64,000 nt of DNA from Bacillus sp. X1(2014) (GCF_007678255.1 NZ_VEED01000010.1:124001-188000), one strand, 5' to 3'; numbered from the stretch's first letter, positions 24,831 to 34,356 are shown. Translations and numbers: made by a program. The notes: generated by a model from the letters alone, not told the origin.

Positions 24831-25586
24831 ATGTTAGCGATTAAGAATATCCATAAATCCTTTGGTAAGAATGAGATTTTAAAAGGAGTAGATTTAAAGA
24901 TTGAAAAGGGGGATGTGGTGGTCATTCTTGGCCCAAGCGGTTCTGGGAAGACAACCTTACTCCGGTGTATCAACTTTCTTGAACGGGCCGATGAGGGGCA
25001 GGCCATTTTTGGGAACATGGATGTTAACCTCAAATCGGCTTCCCGAAAACAAATTCACCAAATAAGGCAAAAGACGGCTTTTGTGTTTCAGAATTATAAT
25101 TTATTTAATAATAAAACAGCATTAGAGAATGTGACAGAGGGTCTTATTATTGGAAGAAAGGTTCTGAAAGCAGAAGCCAATAAGATTGGGAAGCTGGCGT
25201 TGGAGAAAGTCGGTTTATCAGATAAAATAAATTCCTACCCCAGCCAGCTGTCCGGCGGCCAGCAGCAGAGGGTAGGAATAGCTAGAGCCATTGCTTTAAA
25301 TCCCGATATTATTTTATTTGATGAACCCACTTCCGCTCTCGATCCTGAATTAGTCGGCGAAGTATTAACCGTCATGAAGACCATTGCAAAAGAAGGCACA
25401 ACCATGTTAGTCGTGACTCACGAAATGTCTTTCGCAAAAGATGTAGCAAACAAAGTCATCTTTATGGACGGCGGTGTCATCGTAGAAGAAGATGCCCCTG
25501 AAGAAATTTTCTCAAGACCAAAAGAAGAAAGAACCAAGCAGTTCCTAAAACGGGTGATTCCCGAGGATTATATCTATAATATTTAG
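24831..25586 (+). CDS. Amino-acid-type ABC transporter ATP-binding protein (GlnQ/TcyN-like)
   Basis: 251 residues. Walker A is GPSGSGKTT, signature LSGGQQQR, Walker [14 protein letters not shown] and the switch His lies in VVTHEM. ATG 24831 follows TTGGAGGCG; the frame is open ten codons earlier within the permease gene. It energises the permease pair and completes the flavoenzyme/importer operon. Confidence 0.93.
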   Translation: MLAIKNIHKSFGKNEILKGVDLKIEKGDVVVILGPSGSGKTTLLRCINFLERADEGQAIFGNMDVNLKSASRKQIHQIRQKTAFVFQNYNLFNNKTALENVTEGLIIGRKVLKAEANKIGKLALEKVGLSDKINSYPSQLSGGQQQRVGIARAIALNPDIILFDEPTSALDPELVGEVLTVMKTIAKEGTTMLVVTHEMSFAKDVANKVIFMDGGVIVEEDAPEEIFSRPKEERTKQFLKRVIPEDYIYNI

Positions 25587-26085
25587 GCAGGGGGACGGTT
25601 CTCTGCTTCAGGAGCCACTCAATGGCTGGAACAATCATAAAGCTGGACAGTTTTTTGTTGTTTTTTGTGTTTCACTCTAATGAAGATAAGCTCCTATGAG
25701 CCTAACAAAAAAATAAAATTGAAATGTAGCAGGAGGTACTTAATCAAGGGAGTACCTCTTTTTATTATTTAATTTTACTAAATAAGCCATTTCTATTTAG
25801 AAGCCTCCAAAAGATGCACAAAAAAATGATTTATTGATAGAAATAAGATAAAATGATAAATTTAAGATATAATTAATTCGTTTATTAAACAAATTAGCAA
25901 ACAAGTGTTTACATTTGGAGACGATCGAGTAGTTCGCCCCCTAGACCAAGTTCAGTTGAAAAAGAAATATAAATGAATCCCCACCTAAAAAAAACACAAA
26001 TTATCCTAAAAAAACAGCATTTCAAAAGATTCATATGATTCGTACAATTAAAGACAAGAAAACGTTTTCATCTAGGGGGGATTAT
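25587..26085 (+). other. Intergenic region: repeat fragment, terminator, cre-like site
   Basis: After the ABC operon comes a half copy of the GGGACGGTTCTC element (25592-25603). A terminator-like hairpin follows (GAGGTACT 25733-25740, AGTACCTC 25751-25758, then TTTTT). AT-rich promoter DNA runs on to the TRAP operon. No gene is visible. Confidence 0.6.
26056..26071 (+). promoter_or_regulatory. Putative CcpA site (cre) before the TRAP operon
   Basis: AAGAAAACGTTTTCAT matches the cre consensus WTGNAANCGNWWNCAW at all fixed positions but one. It lies just ahead of the GGGGGG ribosome site of dctQ, a position suited to a CcpA roadblock. Confidence 0.55.
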
Positions 26086-26583
26086 ATGAATTTTATCAAA
26101 AAGGTGTGCCTTTTCATCGATGCAGTTTTTGAAAAATTCACTCTTTTATCATTAGTCTTATTAATCTTTGTCGTAACCACTCAAGTCATGACCCGAAAAT
26201 TATTAAACTTCGTCTTTTTCTGGTCAGAGGAAGTGACGCTTCTTTTACTTGCCTGGTTTGCTTTAATGGCTATCGCCATTGGTTTTCGGGAGTATATTCA
26301 TTTGGGTATTGATTCTTTTACAAACCTTTTTCCAAAAAGATTTAATAAAGTCTTAGATAAAATCATCAGTGCTAGCACTTTTGCTTTTGGTTTATATTTA
26401 GTGATTCAAGGTTGGGACTTTACGGTATTGATGATGGATTCCACACTGCCAGCTACGAAACTTCCAAGTAGTGTTACCTATGCGGCCATGCCAATCACAG
26501 GAATCATGATTTGTGGTTATTCGATTTTGCATTTCTTAAATATAAACACAAGCCGACATCAAGATGTAGAGGAGGGCATGTAA
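26086..26583 (+). CDS. TRAP transporter small permease (DctQ-like)
   Basis: 165 residues with four hydrophobic helices. FWSEEVTLLLLAWFALMAIAIGFREYIHLGID is the DctQ hallmark. ATG 26086 has GGGGGG upstream; the frame is open 17 codons earlier but without a ribosome site. It is the small membrane subunit of a tripartite ATP-independent periplasmic transporter, which uses a sodium or proton gradient. It lies immediately before the large subunit gene. Confidence 0.9.
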   Translation: MNFIKKVCLFIDAVFEKFTLLSLVLLIFVVTTQVMTRKLLNFVFFWSEEVTLLLLAWFALMAIAIGFREYIHLGIDSFTNLFPKRFNKVLDKIISASTFAFGLYLVIQGWDFTVLMMDSTLPATKLPSSVTYAAMPITGIMICGYSILHFLNINTSRHQDVEEGM

Positions 26584-26584
26584 T

Positions 26585-27880
26585 ATGGACAGCAACACGA
26601 TAGGTATTATCATCTTACTTTCAAGCTTTGTTATCTTAATTTTATTTCGCTTTCCAATTGCCCTTACACTCGTTGCTTCATCATTGCTGACTGTCATCTA
26701 TCTGGGGATACCCCTTCCGGTAATAGGACAGCAAATGATACAAGGTGTCAATTCTTTTTCCTTGCTCGCCATTCCGTTCTTTATCCTGACAGGACAAATA
26801 ATGAGTGAAGGTGGACTTGCCAACAGAATTGTAAACTTTGCAAGTTTATTAGTTGGAAGAATTCGCGGTGGTCTGGCAATGGTAAATAGTGTTGCTGCTT
26901 TGTTTTTCGGTAATATTTCGGGATCTGCCGTCGCTGATGTTTCCTCTGTAGGGTCAGTTATGATTCCAATGATGAAAAAGAATGGATACGAAGCGGATTA
27001 CGCTGTAGGTGTTACCATTGCATCCGCTATTCAAGGTGTAGTAGTTCCGCCTAGCCATAATCTAGTTTTATATTCTCTAGCTGCTGGAGGAGTTTCGATC
27101 GCTAGTCTATTTATGGCTGGTATAGTTCCCGGAATCATCATGTTAATTGCTTTAATGATCACGGGCTACATCATTGCCCGAAAAAGAGGATATGGAAAAG
27201 CGGATCCTGTGCCAAAATCTCAAATCGGCGGCATTCTTCTTCACGGAATTTTGTCTTTAAGTCCAGCCGTCATTATTTTAGGCGGTATCTTAACAGGTTG
27301 GTTTACAGCAACAGAGTCAGGTGCATTAGCATGTTTGTATTCTTTTATTCTAGCTTTCGGTATTTATCGGGAGGCACCAGTATCAAGTATTTGGAAAATT
27401 TTAATCAGAACAACGAGAACGGTGTCCATGGTTTTTTTCTTGATTGCCGCTTCTGCAGCCTTTGGCTGGATCCTAGCATATTTGCAAATCCCGGGAATGG
27501 TAACAGATTTATTCTTAAATATTTCTGATAATCCACTTGTTATTTTATTAATTATTAATATTTTATTGCTTCTCCTTGGTGCACCAATGGACATGGCGCC
27601 AATGATCTTAATAATGACGCCAATTCTCCTTCCAGTAGTAACGAACTTAGGAATGGATCCTGTCCACTTTGGAATTGTCCTTATTTTAAACGCTGGGATT
27701 GGTCTTTTAACACCACCAGTAGGAACGGTGTTGTTTGTCGGGTGTGCCATAGGGAAAGTCTCCATTCAGCAGGGAACGAAAGCTATGATGCCATTTTTCT
27801 ACGCATTACTTGTCGTTTTGTTAATTATCACTTATATACCTGAGGTTGTTATGTGGCTGCCGCATTTGTTAGTCAAGTAA
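26585..27880 (+). CDS. TRAP transporter large permease (DctM-like)
   Basis: 431 residues with about 12 hydrophobic segments. DctM blocks are FFILTGQIMSEGGLANRI, ASAIQGVVVPPSHNLVLYSLAAGG, TESGALACLYSF and GIGLLTPPVGTVLFV. It forms the transport channel with DctQ and overlaps the open frame of the binding protein gene. Typical substrates are C4-dicarboxylates, sialic acids or other sugar acids. With the cre-like site ahead of the operon a carboxylate or sugar acid carbon source is likely. Confidence 0.93.
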   Translation: MDSNTIGIIILLSSFVILILFRFPIALTLVASSLLTVIYLGIPLPVIGQQMIQGVNSFSLLAIPFFILTGQIMSEGGLANRIVNFASLLVGRIRGGLAMVNSVAALFFGNISGSAVADVSSVGSVMIPMMKKNGYEADYAVGVTIASAIQGVVVPPSHNLVLYSLAAGGVSIASLFMAGIVPGIIMLIALMITGYIIARKRGYGKADPVPKSQIGGILLHGILSLSPAVIILGGILTGWFTATESGALACLYSFILAFGIYREAPVSSIWKILIRTTRTVSMVFFLIAASAAFGWILAYLQIPGMVTDLFLNISDNPLVILLIINILLLLLGAPMDMAPMILIMTPILLPVVTNLGMDPVHFGIVLILNAGIGLLTPPVGTVLFVGCAIGKVSIQQGTKAMMPFFYALLVVLLIITYIPEVVMWLPHLLVK

Positions 27881-27927
27881 CCGAAGGAATAGGTGAAAAT
27901 ATAAAAAAATTCAAGGGGGTTTCAAGA

Positions 27928-28953
27928 ATGATAAGAAAAAAGGTTACAGGAGTTTTAGCAGCGACGCTTTTAATGGGTACCATCCTGGCTGCCTGTGGGA
28001 AAGATGAAACTGCTTCCACCAAAGATGGAGGATCTAAAGCGGAGGAGGCCAAGTATACATTTCGCTTAGCAGATAACCAGCCGCCAGATTATCCGACCGT
28101 TGTAGGAGACAAAAAGTTTGCTGAATTAGTAGAAGAAAGATCTGATGGAAGGATTAAAATTGAAGTATTTCCATCCGCTCAATTAGGGGATGAAAAATCT
28201 GTTTTGGAACAGGTGCAGCTTGGGGCAATTGAGTTTACTAGAATCAATTCCAGCCCACTAGCAGAGTTCAACGATCAGTTTGCAGCACTTTCACTCCCAT
28301 ATGTATTTGAAAGCGATGAACATTTATGGAAATTCCTTAACGGTGATATGGGGACAAAATTGCTCGATGGTCTTGAGCAATCCAAAATGAAAGGGCTTGC
28401 TTATTACGATTCAGGGTCGCGGAGTTTTTATTCTACCAAACCGCTTACTAGTGTAAAGGATTTAGAGGGGCAAAAGATTCGTGTACAACAGAGCAAAATC
28501 AATATTGATTTCATGGCTGCTTTAGGGGCAAGTGCGACACCAATGCCATATGGTGAAGTATTCAGTGCCCTTCAAACAGGAATTATCGATGGAGCAGAAA
28601 ATAACCTGCCAAGCTTAGACTCCTCCAATCATTATCAGGAAGCCAAGAATTTTATTTTAGATCACCACCAACGTATTCCTGAGGTATTACTCATTAGTAA
28701 AGCGGCGTGGGATAAGCTATCAGAAAAAGATCAAAAAATTATCAAACAAGCAGCGTTAGATTCTGTCAAAACCCAACGAGAAGAATGGGCGAAGTGGGAA
28801 GAACGTTCAGAAAAGAAATTGAAAGAAGCTGGAGTGAAATTTGTTGAAGTTGACGATATGACGCCATGGAAAGAGGCAGTCAAGCCAATGGTTGATAAAT
28901 ACTCCAAAGATTATACAGAAGTAATGGACGCAATTGACAAAGCACGTCCATAG
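27928..28953 (+). CDS. TRAP transporter substrate-binding lipoprotein (DctP-like)
   Basis: 341 residues with lipobox LAACG, then the DctP fold: FRLADNQPPDYPTVVGDKKFAELVEERSDGRIKIEVFP, LGDEKSVLEQVQLGAIEFTR, the LEGQKIRVQQSK block with the conserved Arg that binds the substrate carboxylate, and GEVFSALQTGIIDGAENNLPS. ATG 27928 follows AAGGGGG. It delivers a carboxylate to DctQM. The ligand is unknown. Confidence 0.92.
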   Translation: MIRKKVTGVLAATLLMGTILAACGKDETASTKDGGSKAEEAKYTFRLADNQPPDYPTVVGDKKFAELVEERSDGRIKIEVFPSAQLGDEKSVLEQVQLGAIEFTRINSSPLAEFNDQFAALSLPYVFESDEHLWKFLNGDMGTKLLDGLEQSKMKGLAYYDSGSRSFYSTKPLTSVKDLEGQKIRVQQSKINIDFMAALGASATPMPYGEVFSALQTGIIDGAENNLPSLDSSNHYQEAKNFILDHHQRIPEVLLISKAAWDKLSEKDQKIIKQAALDSVKTQREEWAKWEERSEKKLKEAGVKFVEVDDMTPWKEAVKPMVDKYSKDYTEVMDAIDKARP

Positions 28954-28969
28954 TTTTTAACTAGTAACA

Positions 28970-29012
28970 AGCCTAGTCGGTAAATGTATCCATTTATCAG
29001 CTAGGTCTTTTC
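28970..29012 (+). terminator. Terminator after the TRAP genes
   Basis: AGCCTAGT...GTAAATG (28970-28986) pairs with CATTTAT...CTAGGTCT (28991-29008) with a small internal mismatch, followed by TTTTCTG. Confidence 0.65.
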
Positions 29013-29069
29013 TGTTTATTTATCCTAGAAAAAATCGCAAAAATTTTACCTAATTGGGATGGTTGAAAA

Positions 29070-30914
29070 ATGAAAAAGCAATGGAGAAAAACAGCAGAAT
29101 TTATTAATCGCTACATTCTATTAAGAAATCAATCACTAATGACAAAGCTTTGCGCCTTCTCCAGTGTTCTGGTTATTTTTCCTGTTCTTTCAGTTGGATT
29201 TATTTCGTACAAGCGTTCATCCATTGAGCTGGAAAATGAGCTTAGTCAATCCAGCAGGCAAGTAATTGATCAAGTTGAGACTCATATAGAATATTATTTA
29301 CAAGATTTTGAGATTACAAGCTTAAAAATAATTAACTCTCCCGAATTTTCCAGCCTTTTAAAAATGCGATCACAAGTAGTTGAAAATAAAGAGGCCACTC
29401 GTGAATTGGCTCGTAATACCTTAAAGTCAGCGGAATATTCACGAGCTGATATATCAAATATTACGGTGATCCTTGATAAAGGTCAGGTAATTGACACCCT
29501 CGGGACAAGAAATTATTATCCTGCATCCAAAATAAAGGATGAATATTGGTATTCTTCTGTCCCGCTTAATGGAATGAGTATGCTGGTAACTCGAACGCTA
29601 AAGCTACAAAATAAAGAGGAGCCTGTTATTTCCCTTGTAAGGAGGCTGTATAACCCTGTAACTCTTCTGCCAGTGGGAATGTTAATTATTGATATCAATT
29701 TCAGGAGGATAGAAGAAATTTCAAACAAAGTAACGATTAGTGAAAATGGCTACTTTTTTATTCTAGATGCAAAAGGCCATTATGTATATCATCCCGATTA
29801 TTCGAAACTTGGAAAAAAAGTAGAATTCAATCAACTTTCTAAACTGGAAACAGAAGGAAGCAGTACGAAAATATTAGAAAACAAACGGAAAGATTTCGTC
29901 ACCTATACATTTTCCCGAAACCTTGGCTGGGGTTTTTTCACAGCAGTCCCATACCGAGATGTGACGGGGGGAATTATTCAAATTGGAAGGACAATTGCCT
30001 CAACAATTCTTATATCATTAATCATTGCCTATCTGATTGGTTTCGGTTTTGCTACCAGCATCATTCGTCCGATTCGGCGTTTGCAACAATATATGAAGGA
30101 AGTTGAAATTGGAAACCTTAATTTTAGAGTCCGAGTGGAATCTAACGATGAAATCGGACAATTGACCACAGGTTTTAATAATACAGTTGAAAAGCTATCA
30201 AATCTGCTTGAAGAAGTTTATGTCTCGAAGTTAAGAGAGGCAGAAATGTCACTCAAACAAAAGGAAATTGAATTAAAAATGCTTCAGTCACAAATGAACC
30301 CTCATTTTTTATACAATTCTCTTGAAACGATAAGAGGCATGGCATTGGAACAGAATCAGGAAAATATTGCTGATATGTCTTCCGCGTTAGGAAAACTGCT
30401 TCGCTATAATTTAAAAAATAGCTCATCTACAGTAAGTCTGGGTGAAGAGATTAAATTTTGCCAAATGTACCTGCAAATTCAGAAATTTCGCTTTGACGAC
30501 AGGTTTGAGTATTTGTTTGATATTCCAGAATGGGCAATGAATCTTAAGGTGGCAAAGTTTTCACTGCAGCCATTAATAGAAAATTGTTTTGTCCATGGAT
30601 TTGGTCACAATATTTGGAAATTGAAAATAAGCATTTCTGTGTTTCGTCAATCCGAAAATTCGTTTATTATTCGAATTTCAGACACAGGTGCTGGAATTAA
30701 GGAACAAATACTTGAGCAGATCATAAAGAAAATTGAACAAAAAACTACTTCTAGTGATGGAATTCACATTGGGGTAATAAATGTCCACCAAAGAATTCAT
30801 TACTTGTTTGGCCCTGAATACGGAATTTCTCTGCAGAGTGAAGAAGGGGCAGGGACAGAGATCAAAATGCACTTACCAATCATAAATGAACAAGAGGAAG
30901 GGGAAAAAGTATGA
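29070..30914 (+). CDS. YesM-type sensor histidine kinase
   Basis: 614 residues. A membrane helix at about 28-50 is followed by an extracellular Cache-like domain of about 230 residues (DAKGHYVYHPDYSKLGKKV), a second helix (ASTILISLIIAYLIGFGF) and HAMP. The His_kinase domain has MNPHFLYNSLETIRG (phosphoacceptor His in PHFLYN) and HATPase boxes (LIENCFVHGF, ISDTGAGI). It overlaps the response regulator gene by 4 nt. Placed after a TRAP operon, it probably senses the transported acid and switches that operon on, like other Bacillus pairs next to their transporters. Confidence 0.92.
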   Translation: MKKQWRKTAEFINRYILLRNQSLMTKLCAFSSVLVIFPVLSVGFISYKRSSIELENELSQSSRQVIDQVETHIEYYLQDFEITSLKIINSPEFSSLLKMRSQVVENKEATRELARNTLKSAEYSRADISNITVILDKGQVIDTLGTRNYYPASKIKDEYWYSSVPLNGMSMLVTRTLKLQNKEEPVISLVRRLYNPVTLLPVGMLIIDINFRRIEEISNKVTISENGYFFILDAKGHYVYHPDYSKLGKKVEFNQLSKLETEGSSTKILENKRKDFVTYTFSRNLGWGFFTAVPYRDVTGGIIQIGRTIASTILISLIIAYLIGFGFATSIIRPIRRLQQYMKEVEIGNLNFRVRVESNDEIGQLTTGFNNTVEKLSNLLEEVYVSKLREAEMSLKQKEIELKMLQSQMNPHFLYNSLETIRGMALEQNQENIADMSSALGKLLRYNLKNSSSTVSLGEEIKFCQMYLQIQKFRFDDRFEYLFDIPEWAMNLKVAKFSLQPLIENCFVHGFGHNIWKLKISISVFRQSENSFIIRISDTGAGIKEQILEQIIKKIEQKTTSSDGIHIGVINVHQRIHYLFGPEYGISLQSEEGAGTEIKMHLPIINEQEEGEKV

Positions 30915-31651
30915 AAAATATCTTGTTGGTTGACGATGAGAAATGGGTTCGAACAGCTCTGAAGTGGACGATTAACAAGTTAAACCTTCCCTTGCATGTG
31001 GTCCACGAATGTGAAAACGGGTTAGCGGCACTAGACTGGATAAAGCTACATGAGGTTGACCTGATTATAACGGATATCCGTATGCCGATCATGGATGGTC
31101 TTTCATTGGTAAAGGAACTAGAGCAATTAAAGAGAAATCAGGATGTAGTCGTTATCACGGTACATGATGAGTTCCAGTTTGTCCAACAAGCAATGCGAAG
31201 CGGGGTAACCGATTATCTCCTTAAACCGATAGAGGAGACTGAGTTAAGAAGTTGTCTTGAAAAGTGGTTAGATAAATGTAATAAAGAAGAACAGAAAAGA
31301 AACATTGCTCATTATGAGGATGAGGACCTTCCTTCCTCAACAATAGACCGTGTGTTGCATTATTTAAAAATAACTCCTTTAGACCAAATAACACTTAAGG
31401 ATGCAGCAGAAAGTGTACACATGAATCCTAGTTACCTCAGTCAATTGTTCAAGCAGCAGCTTAGTAAAAAGTTTGTTGAGTATATAACCGAACTTCGAAT
31501 TGAGGAGAGTAAACGTTTGTTACTAAATACAACATTAAGAATGTCGGAGATCGCCGAAAGAGTGGGATACTCTGATTTAGCCTATTTCAGTAATAACTTT
31601 AAGAGAATTACGGGTTGTTCCCCATCAGAGTTTCGAAAATCTGCAATATAA
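30911..31651 (+). CDS. YesN-type response regulator with AraC DNA-binding domain
   Basis: 246 residues. The receiver domain carries VDDEKW and phosphoacceptor Asp55 (LIITDIRMP), with Lys in LLKPI. A short linker leads to the AraC-type double helix-turn-helix (LKDAAESVHMNPSYLSQLFKQQL and MSEIAERVGYSDLAYFSNNFKR). Many YesN proteins have a long middle domain; this one is compact. ATG overlaps the kinase stop, so the two are translationally coupled. Target promoters are likely those of the TRAP genes upstream. Confidence 0.93.
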   Translation: MKNILLVDDEKWVRTALKWTINKLNLPLHVVHECENGLAALDWIKLHEVDLIITDIRMPIMDGLSLVKELEQLKRNQDVVVITVHDEFQFVQQAMRSGVTDYLLKPIEETELRSCLEKWLDKCNKEEQKRNIAHYEDEDLPSSTIDRVLHYLKITPLDQITLKDAAESVHMNPSYLSQLFKQQLSKKFVEYITELRIEESKRLLLNTTLRMSEIAERVGYSDLAYFSNNFKRITGCSPSEFRKSAI

Positions 31652-31699
31652 AAGGACGGGTTACTTCGAAAACCACAAAAAACTGTCTTCCTATAGTCA

Positions 31700-32056
31700 A
31701 TGATGACCAAATTCCATTGAAAAAGCAGAGAAAAAGGTCATCATTAAGGCGATGATGACCAAACCCCATCAAAGACCTAGAGGAAAAGGTCATCATAGAG
31801 GCGATGATGACCAAACCCCATCGAAGACCTAGAGGAAAAGGTCATCATAGAGGTGATGATGACCAAAACGCATCGAAGACCTAAAGAAAAAGGTCATCAT
31901 AGAGGTGATGATGACCAACCCCATCGAAGACCTAGAGAAAAAGGTCATCATAGAGGCGATGATGACCAAAACGCATCGAAGACCTAGAGAAAAAGGTCAT
32001 CATAGAGGCGATGATGACCAAACCCCATCGAAGACCTAGAGAAAAAGGTCATCATA
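31700..32056 (+). repeat. Tandem array of about seven 52-bp units, each with a 9-bp hairpin
   Basis: Each unit contains GGTCATCAT, a 7-nt loop (AGAGGCG or close) and ATGATGACC, then a 27-nt linker (AAACCCCATCGAAGACC...). Units begin at 31736, 31788, 31840, 31892, 31943, 31995 and 32047, i.e. period 52 with one 51. A partial unit precedes the first, and the last lacks its right arm. Both stems and linkers are conserved, so this is a head-to-tail satellite, not a CRISPR array. It lies after the YesN-like gene. From 32057 to 32244 I recognise nothing. Confidence 0.9.
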
Positions 32057-32244
32057 AAGGCGTTGTATCTTAAATTCCAACAGTTGAATCCTCTTTCAAG
32101 TAAATCTTCGATTACTTCACTGACTTGTTAGGAAACCGAAGCAAATCATAATATTCATAGCCATGTTCACAGCTGTTTTTATGCGGAAACTAAATCAATT
32201 CTATGGATGCTTATCTGGTGTTTTATAGTGATACTTTAGTTGAT

Positions 32245-33162
32245 TTAATAGAGAACACGCCATAAATAAAAGGTTGCATAGGATTCCCAGTTCTCCCATG
32301 GCGTTGATAATTCTAAGATTTCCTCCTTGGTCGGCTTTCTATCCATATTAAGTATTGTTTTAATGGCATTGATTAAACCTACATCATCGATTGGAAAGGC
32401 GGTAGGGAAGCGCAGGCAGCGCATCAGGACATAATTGGCTGTCCATGGGCCAATCCCACGTATTTTAATTAAGTTTTTTTCGACCTCTTTAAAGTTTTCA
32501 ACTTCCATTAATTTTACTTTGGATAATTCACCGCTGGCCATTAATTGCGCAATCCCAATAATATATTCACTCTTTTTCACGGTCATTTTTATTTCTGCCA
32601 GATCAATGGGTGTGAGTTTAGCAATTCGTTCGTAGGAAGGAAAAATCCAATATTTTTTTCCTTCCCATTCCTTTGACTCACCAAATTTTTCAACAAATTG
32701 CTTCTTTAATGAGTAGGCGAAGTTTAAGTTAATTTGCTGACCTAATACTCCCCAACAGAGTGCCTCAAACAAATCTGGAATGCCGATAAGTCGTAATCCA
32801 AAAAAATTTTCTACGGGCATTTTAAGTAATGGGTCAGCTTTCGCCATTTGATAAAAGGGAGTTAAGTCGTTATCTAGGTCAAACCATTCTCTGATATAAC
32901 GGATCATTTCTATCATGTCGTTCGGTTTGCCCTTTAAAAAGTGTACAATCATTTGGTTTGAATCATTGACTTTTATTCTTACAAGGGTTGGAATTTCACC
33001 AACTGAAATGACCCTTGTAATGGTATCATTTTCAACTTCATACATACATTCATTTTTATTCCGCTCTAGATAACCAAGATTTACTTTGAGATTAAACTCT
33101 TCTGGCAGTGGAATAATGAGATCTTCGTCTTCCTTTTCAATCGTACTTCTAATAGTAGTCAC
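32245..33162 (-). CDS. DNA-3-methyladenine glycosylase II (AlkA/YfjP-like)
   Basis: 305 residues from GTG 33162, which has GGGGGG 6 nt upstream; an ATG ten codons earlier lacks a ribosome site. The HhH-GPD superfamily motif is clear: KIRGIGPWTANYVLMRCL, then PIDDVGL with the catalytic Asp. The N-terminal part (FLKGKPNDMIEMIRYIREWFDLD, LIGIPDLFEALCWGVLGQQI) is typical of AlkA. It removes alkylated bases from DNA. Single gene; no Ada-type regulator is nearby. Confidence 0.9.
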   Translation of the reverse strand: MTTIRSTIEKEDEDLIIPLPEEFNLKVNLGYLERNKNECMYEVENDTITRVISVGEIPTLVRIKVNDSNQMIVHFLKGKPNDMIEMIRYIREWFDLDNDLTPFYQMAKADPLLKMPVENFFGLRLIGIPDLFEALCWGVLGQQINLNFAYSLKKQFVEKFGESKEWEGKKYWIFPSYERIAKLTPIDLAEIKMTVKKSEYIIGIAQLMASGELSKVKLMEVENFKEVEKNLIKIRGIGPWTANYVLMRCLRFPTAFPIDDVGLINAIKTILNMDRKPTKEEILELSTPWENWESYATFYLWRVLY

Positions 33163-33339
33163 GGTATCCCCCCAGCTATCTGCTATATTCAATTATTATT
33201 ATCATAACAGAATAAAAAGTTAGGTTTGTACCTTGATGCCCCAATCAAATATCTATTATTTTCCACTTAATTAAGTGTATATTGAATATATGTTAATTTC
33301 TTCTATTAAGGAACTAATAATGAATGTGAGGAATCTTAG

Positions 33340-34326
33340 ATGAAACCAAAAGTTATTGTCTATAAAAAGGTTGATTTAGAAGTTTTAGAATATGTTCGTG
33401 ATAATTGTGAAGTTATTTATTTTGAAAACCTAGATACAAAGACATTTCCTAGCTTTTACCAAGAATTAAAGGATGCAGTAGGGATTCTAGGCTCTGGTTT
33501 AAAAATGGATGAGAAGTTTTTAGAGCAGGCCCCTAACCTAAAAGTGATAAGTAATATTTCAGTTGGCTACGATAATTTAGCTCTTGAGGAAATAACAAAA
33601 CGAAGAATTATGGCGACCAATACACCTGGTGTTTTATATGATAGTGTTGCCGATACTATTTTTGGTTTATTATTGGCAACCGCAAGAAGAATGCCAGAAT
33701 TAAATCAGATGGTAAAGTCAGGAAAGTGGACATCGAAAATTAGTGAAGAGCAATTTGGCGTTGAGGTTCATCATAAGACATTAGGTATTATCGGAATGGG
33801 AGGGGTAGGTACGGCTATTGCCAAACGGGCTCATTTTGGTTTTGATATGCCTATTTTGTATCATAATCGCTCGCGAAATCTAGAAGCTGAACAAACCTTT
33901 CAAGCAACCTATTGTTCACTTGAAGACATTTGCCAGCAAGCTGATTTCATTTGCTTAATGACGCCGCTAACTCCAAATACTGTTAAGTTAATCGGAGAAA
34001 AGGAATTTAAATTAATGAAGAAATCAGCCATTTTTGTTAATGGTTCGCGCGGGGAAACTGTTGACGAAGATGCCTTAGTTCGGGCTCTTCAAAATGGAGA
34101 GATTTTAGCTGCAGGACTTGACGTCTTTACACAAGAACCAGTAAACCCAGACCACCCGCTATTATCAATGGATAACGTCGTCACATTGCCGCATATTGGT
34201 TCTGCTACTTATGAAACACGATTGAAAATGGCCAAACTTGCTGCGGAAAATTTAGTGATCGGTCTGCAGGGAAAACAGCCGCCTTCCTTAATCAACCAGG
34301 AAGTTTTAAGCGAAGTCCGGTCTTGA
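33340..34326 (+). CDS. D-2-hydroxyacid dehydrogenase (glyoxylate/hydroxypyruvate reductase-like)
   Basis: 328 residues. The NAD-binding motif is GIIGMGGVGTAIAKRA, and the catalytic triad lies in NGSRGETVDEDAL (Arg), DVFTQEPVNPDHPL (Glu) and LPHIGSATYETR (His). The N-terminal catalytic domain has ISNISVGYDNL. Members reduce glyoxylate, hydroxypyruvate or 2-ketogluconate. Single gene between the glycosylase and ctaB. Specificity is not determined. Confidence 0.92.
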   Translation: MKPKVIVYKKVDLEVLEYVRDNCEVIYFENLDTKTFPSFYQELKDAVGILGSGLKMDEKFLEQAPNLKVISNISVGYDNLALEEITKRRIMATNTPGVLYDSVADTIFGLLLATARRMPELNQMVKSGKWTSKISEEQFGVEVHHKTLGIIGMGGVGTAIAKRAHFGFDMPILYHNRSRNLEAEQTFQATYCSLEDICQQADFICLMTPLTPNTVKLIGEKEFKLMKKSAIFVNGSRGETVDEDALVRALQNGEILAAGLDVFTQEPVNPDHPLLSMDNVVTLPHIGSATYETRLKMAKLAAENLVIGLQGKQPPSLINQEVLSEVRS

Positions 34327-34356
34327 GCAATTGGTAATATCCAACAATCATTTTCA

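Noticed and set aside
31608..31814. Minus-strand protein over the hairpin repeats
   Set aside because: It arises from the repeat sequence itself and overlaps the end of the response regulator gene. No start signal.
31700..32056. CRISPR array
   Set aside because: The repeats are contiguous 52-bp units whose linkers are also conserved, so there are no unique spacers, and no cas genes are present.
32057..32244. Transposase remnant between the repeat array and the glycosylase
   Set aside because: Short translated pieces looked vaguely transposase-like, but I found no motif or terminal repeats that would support it.
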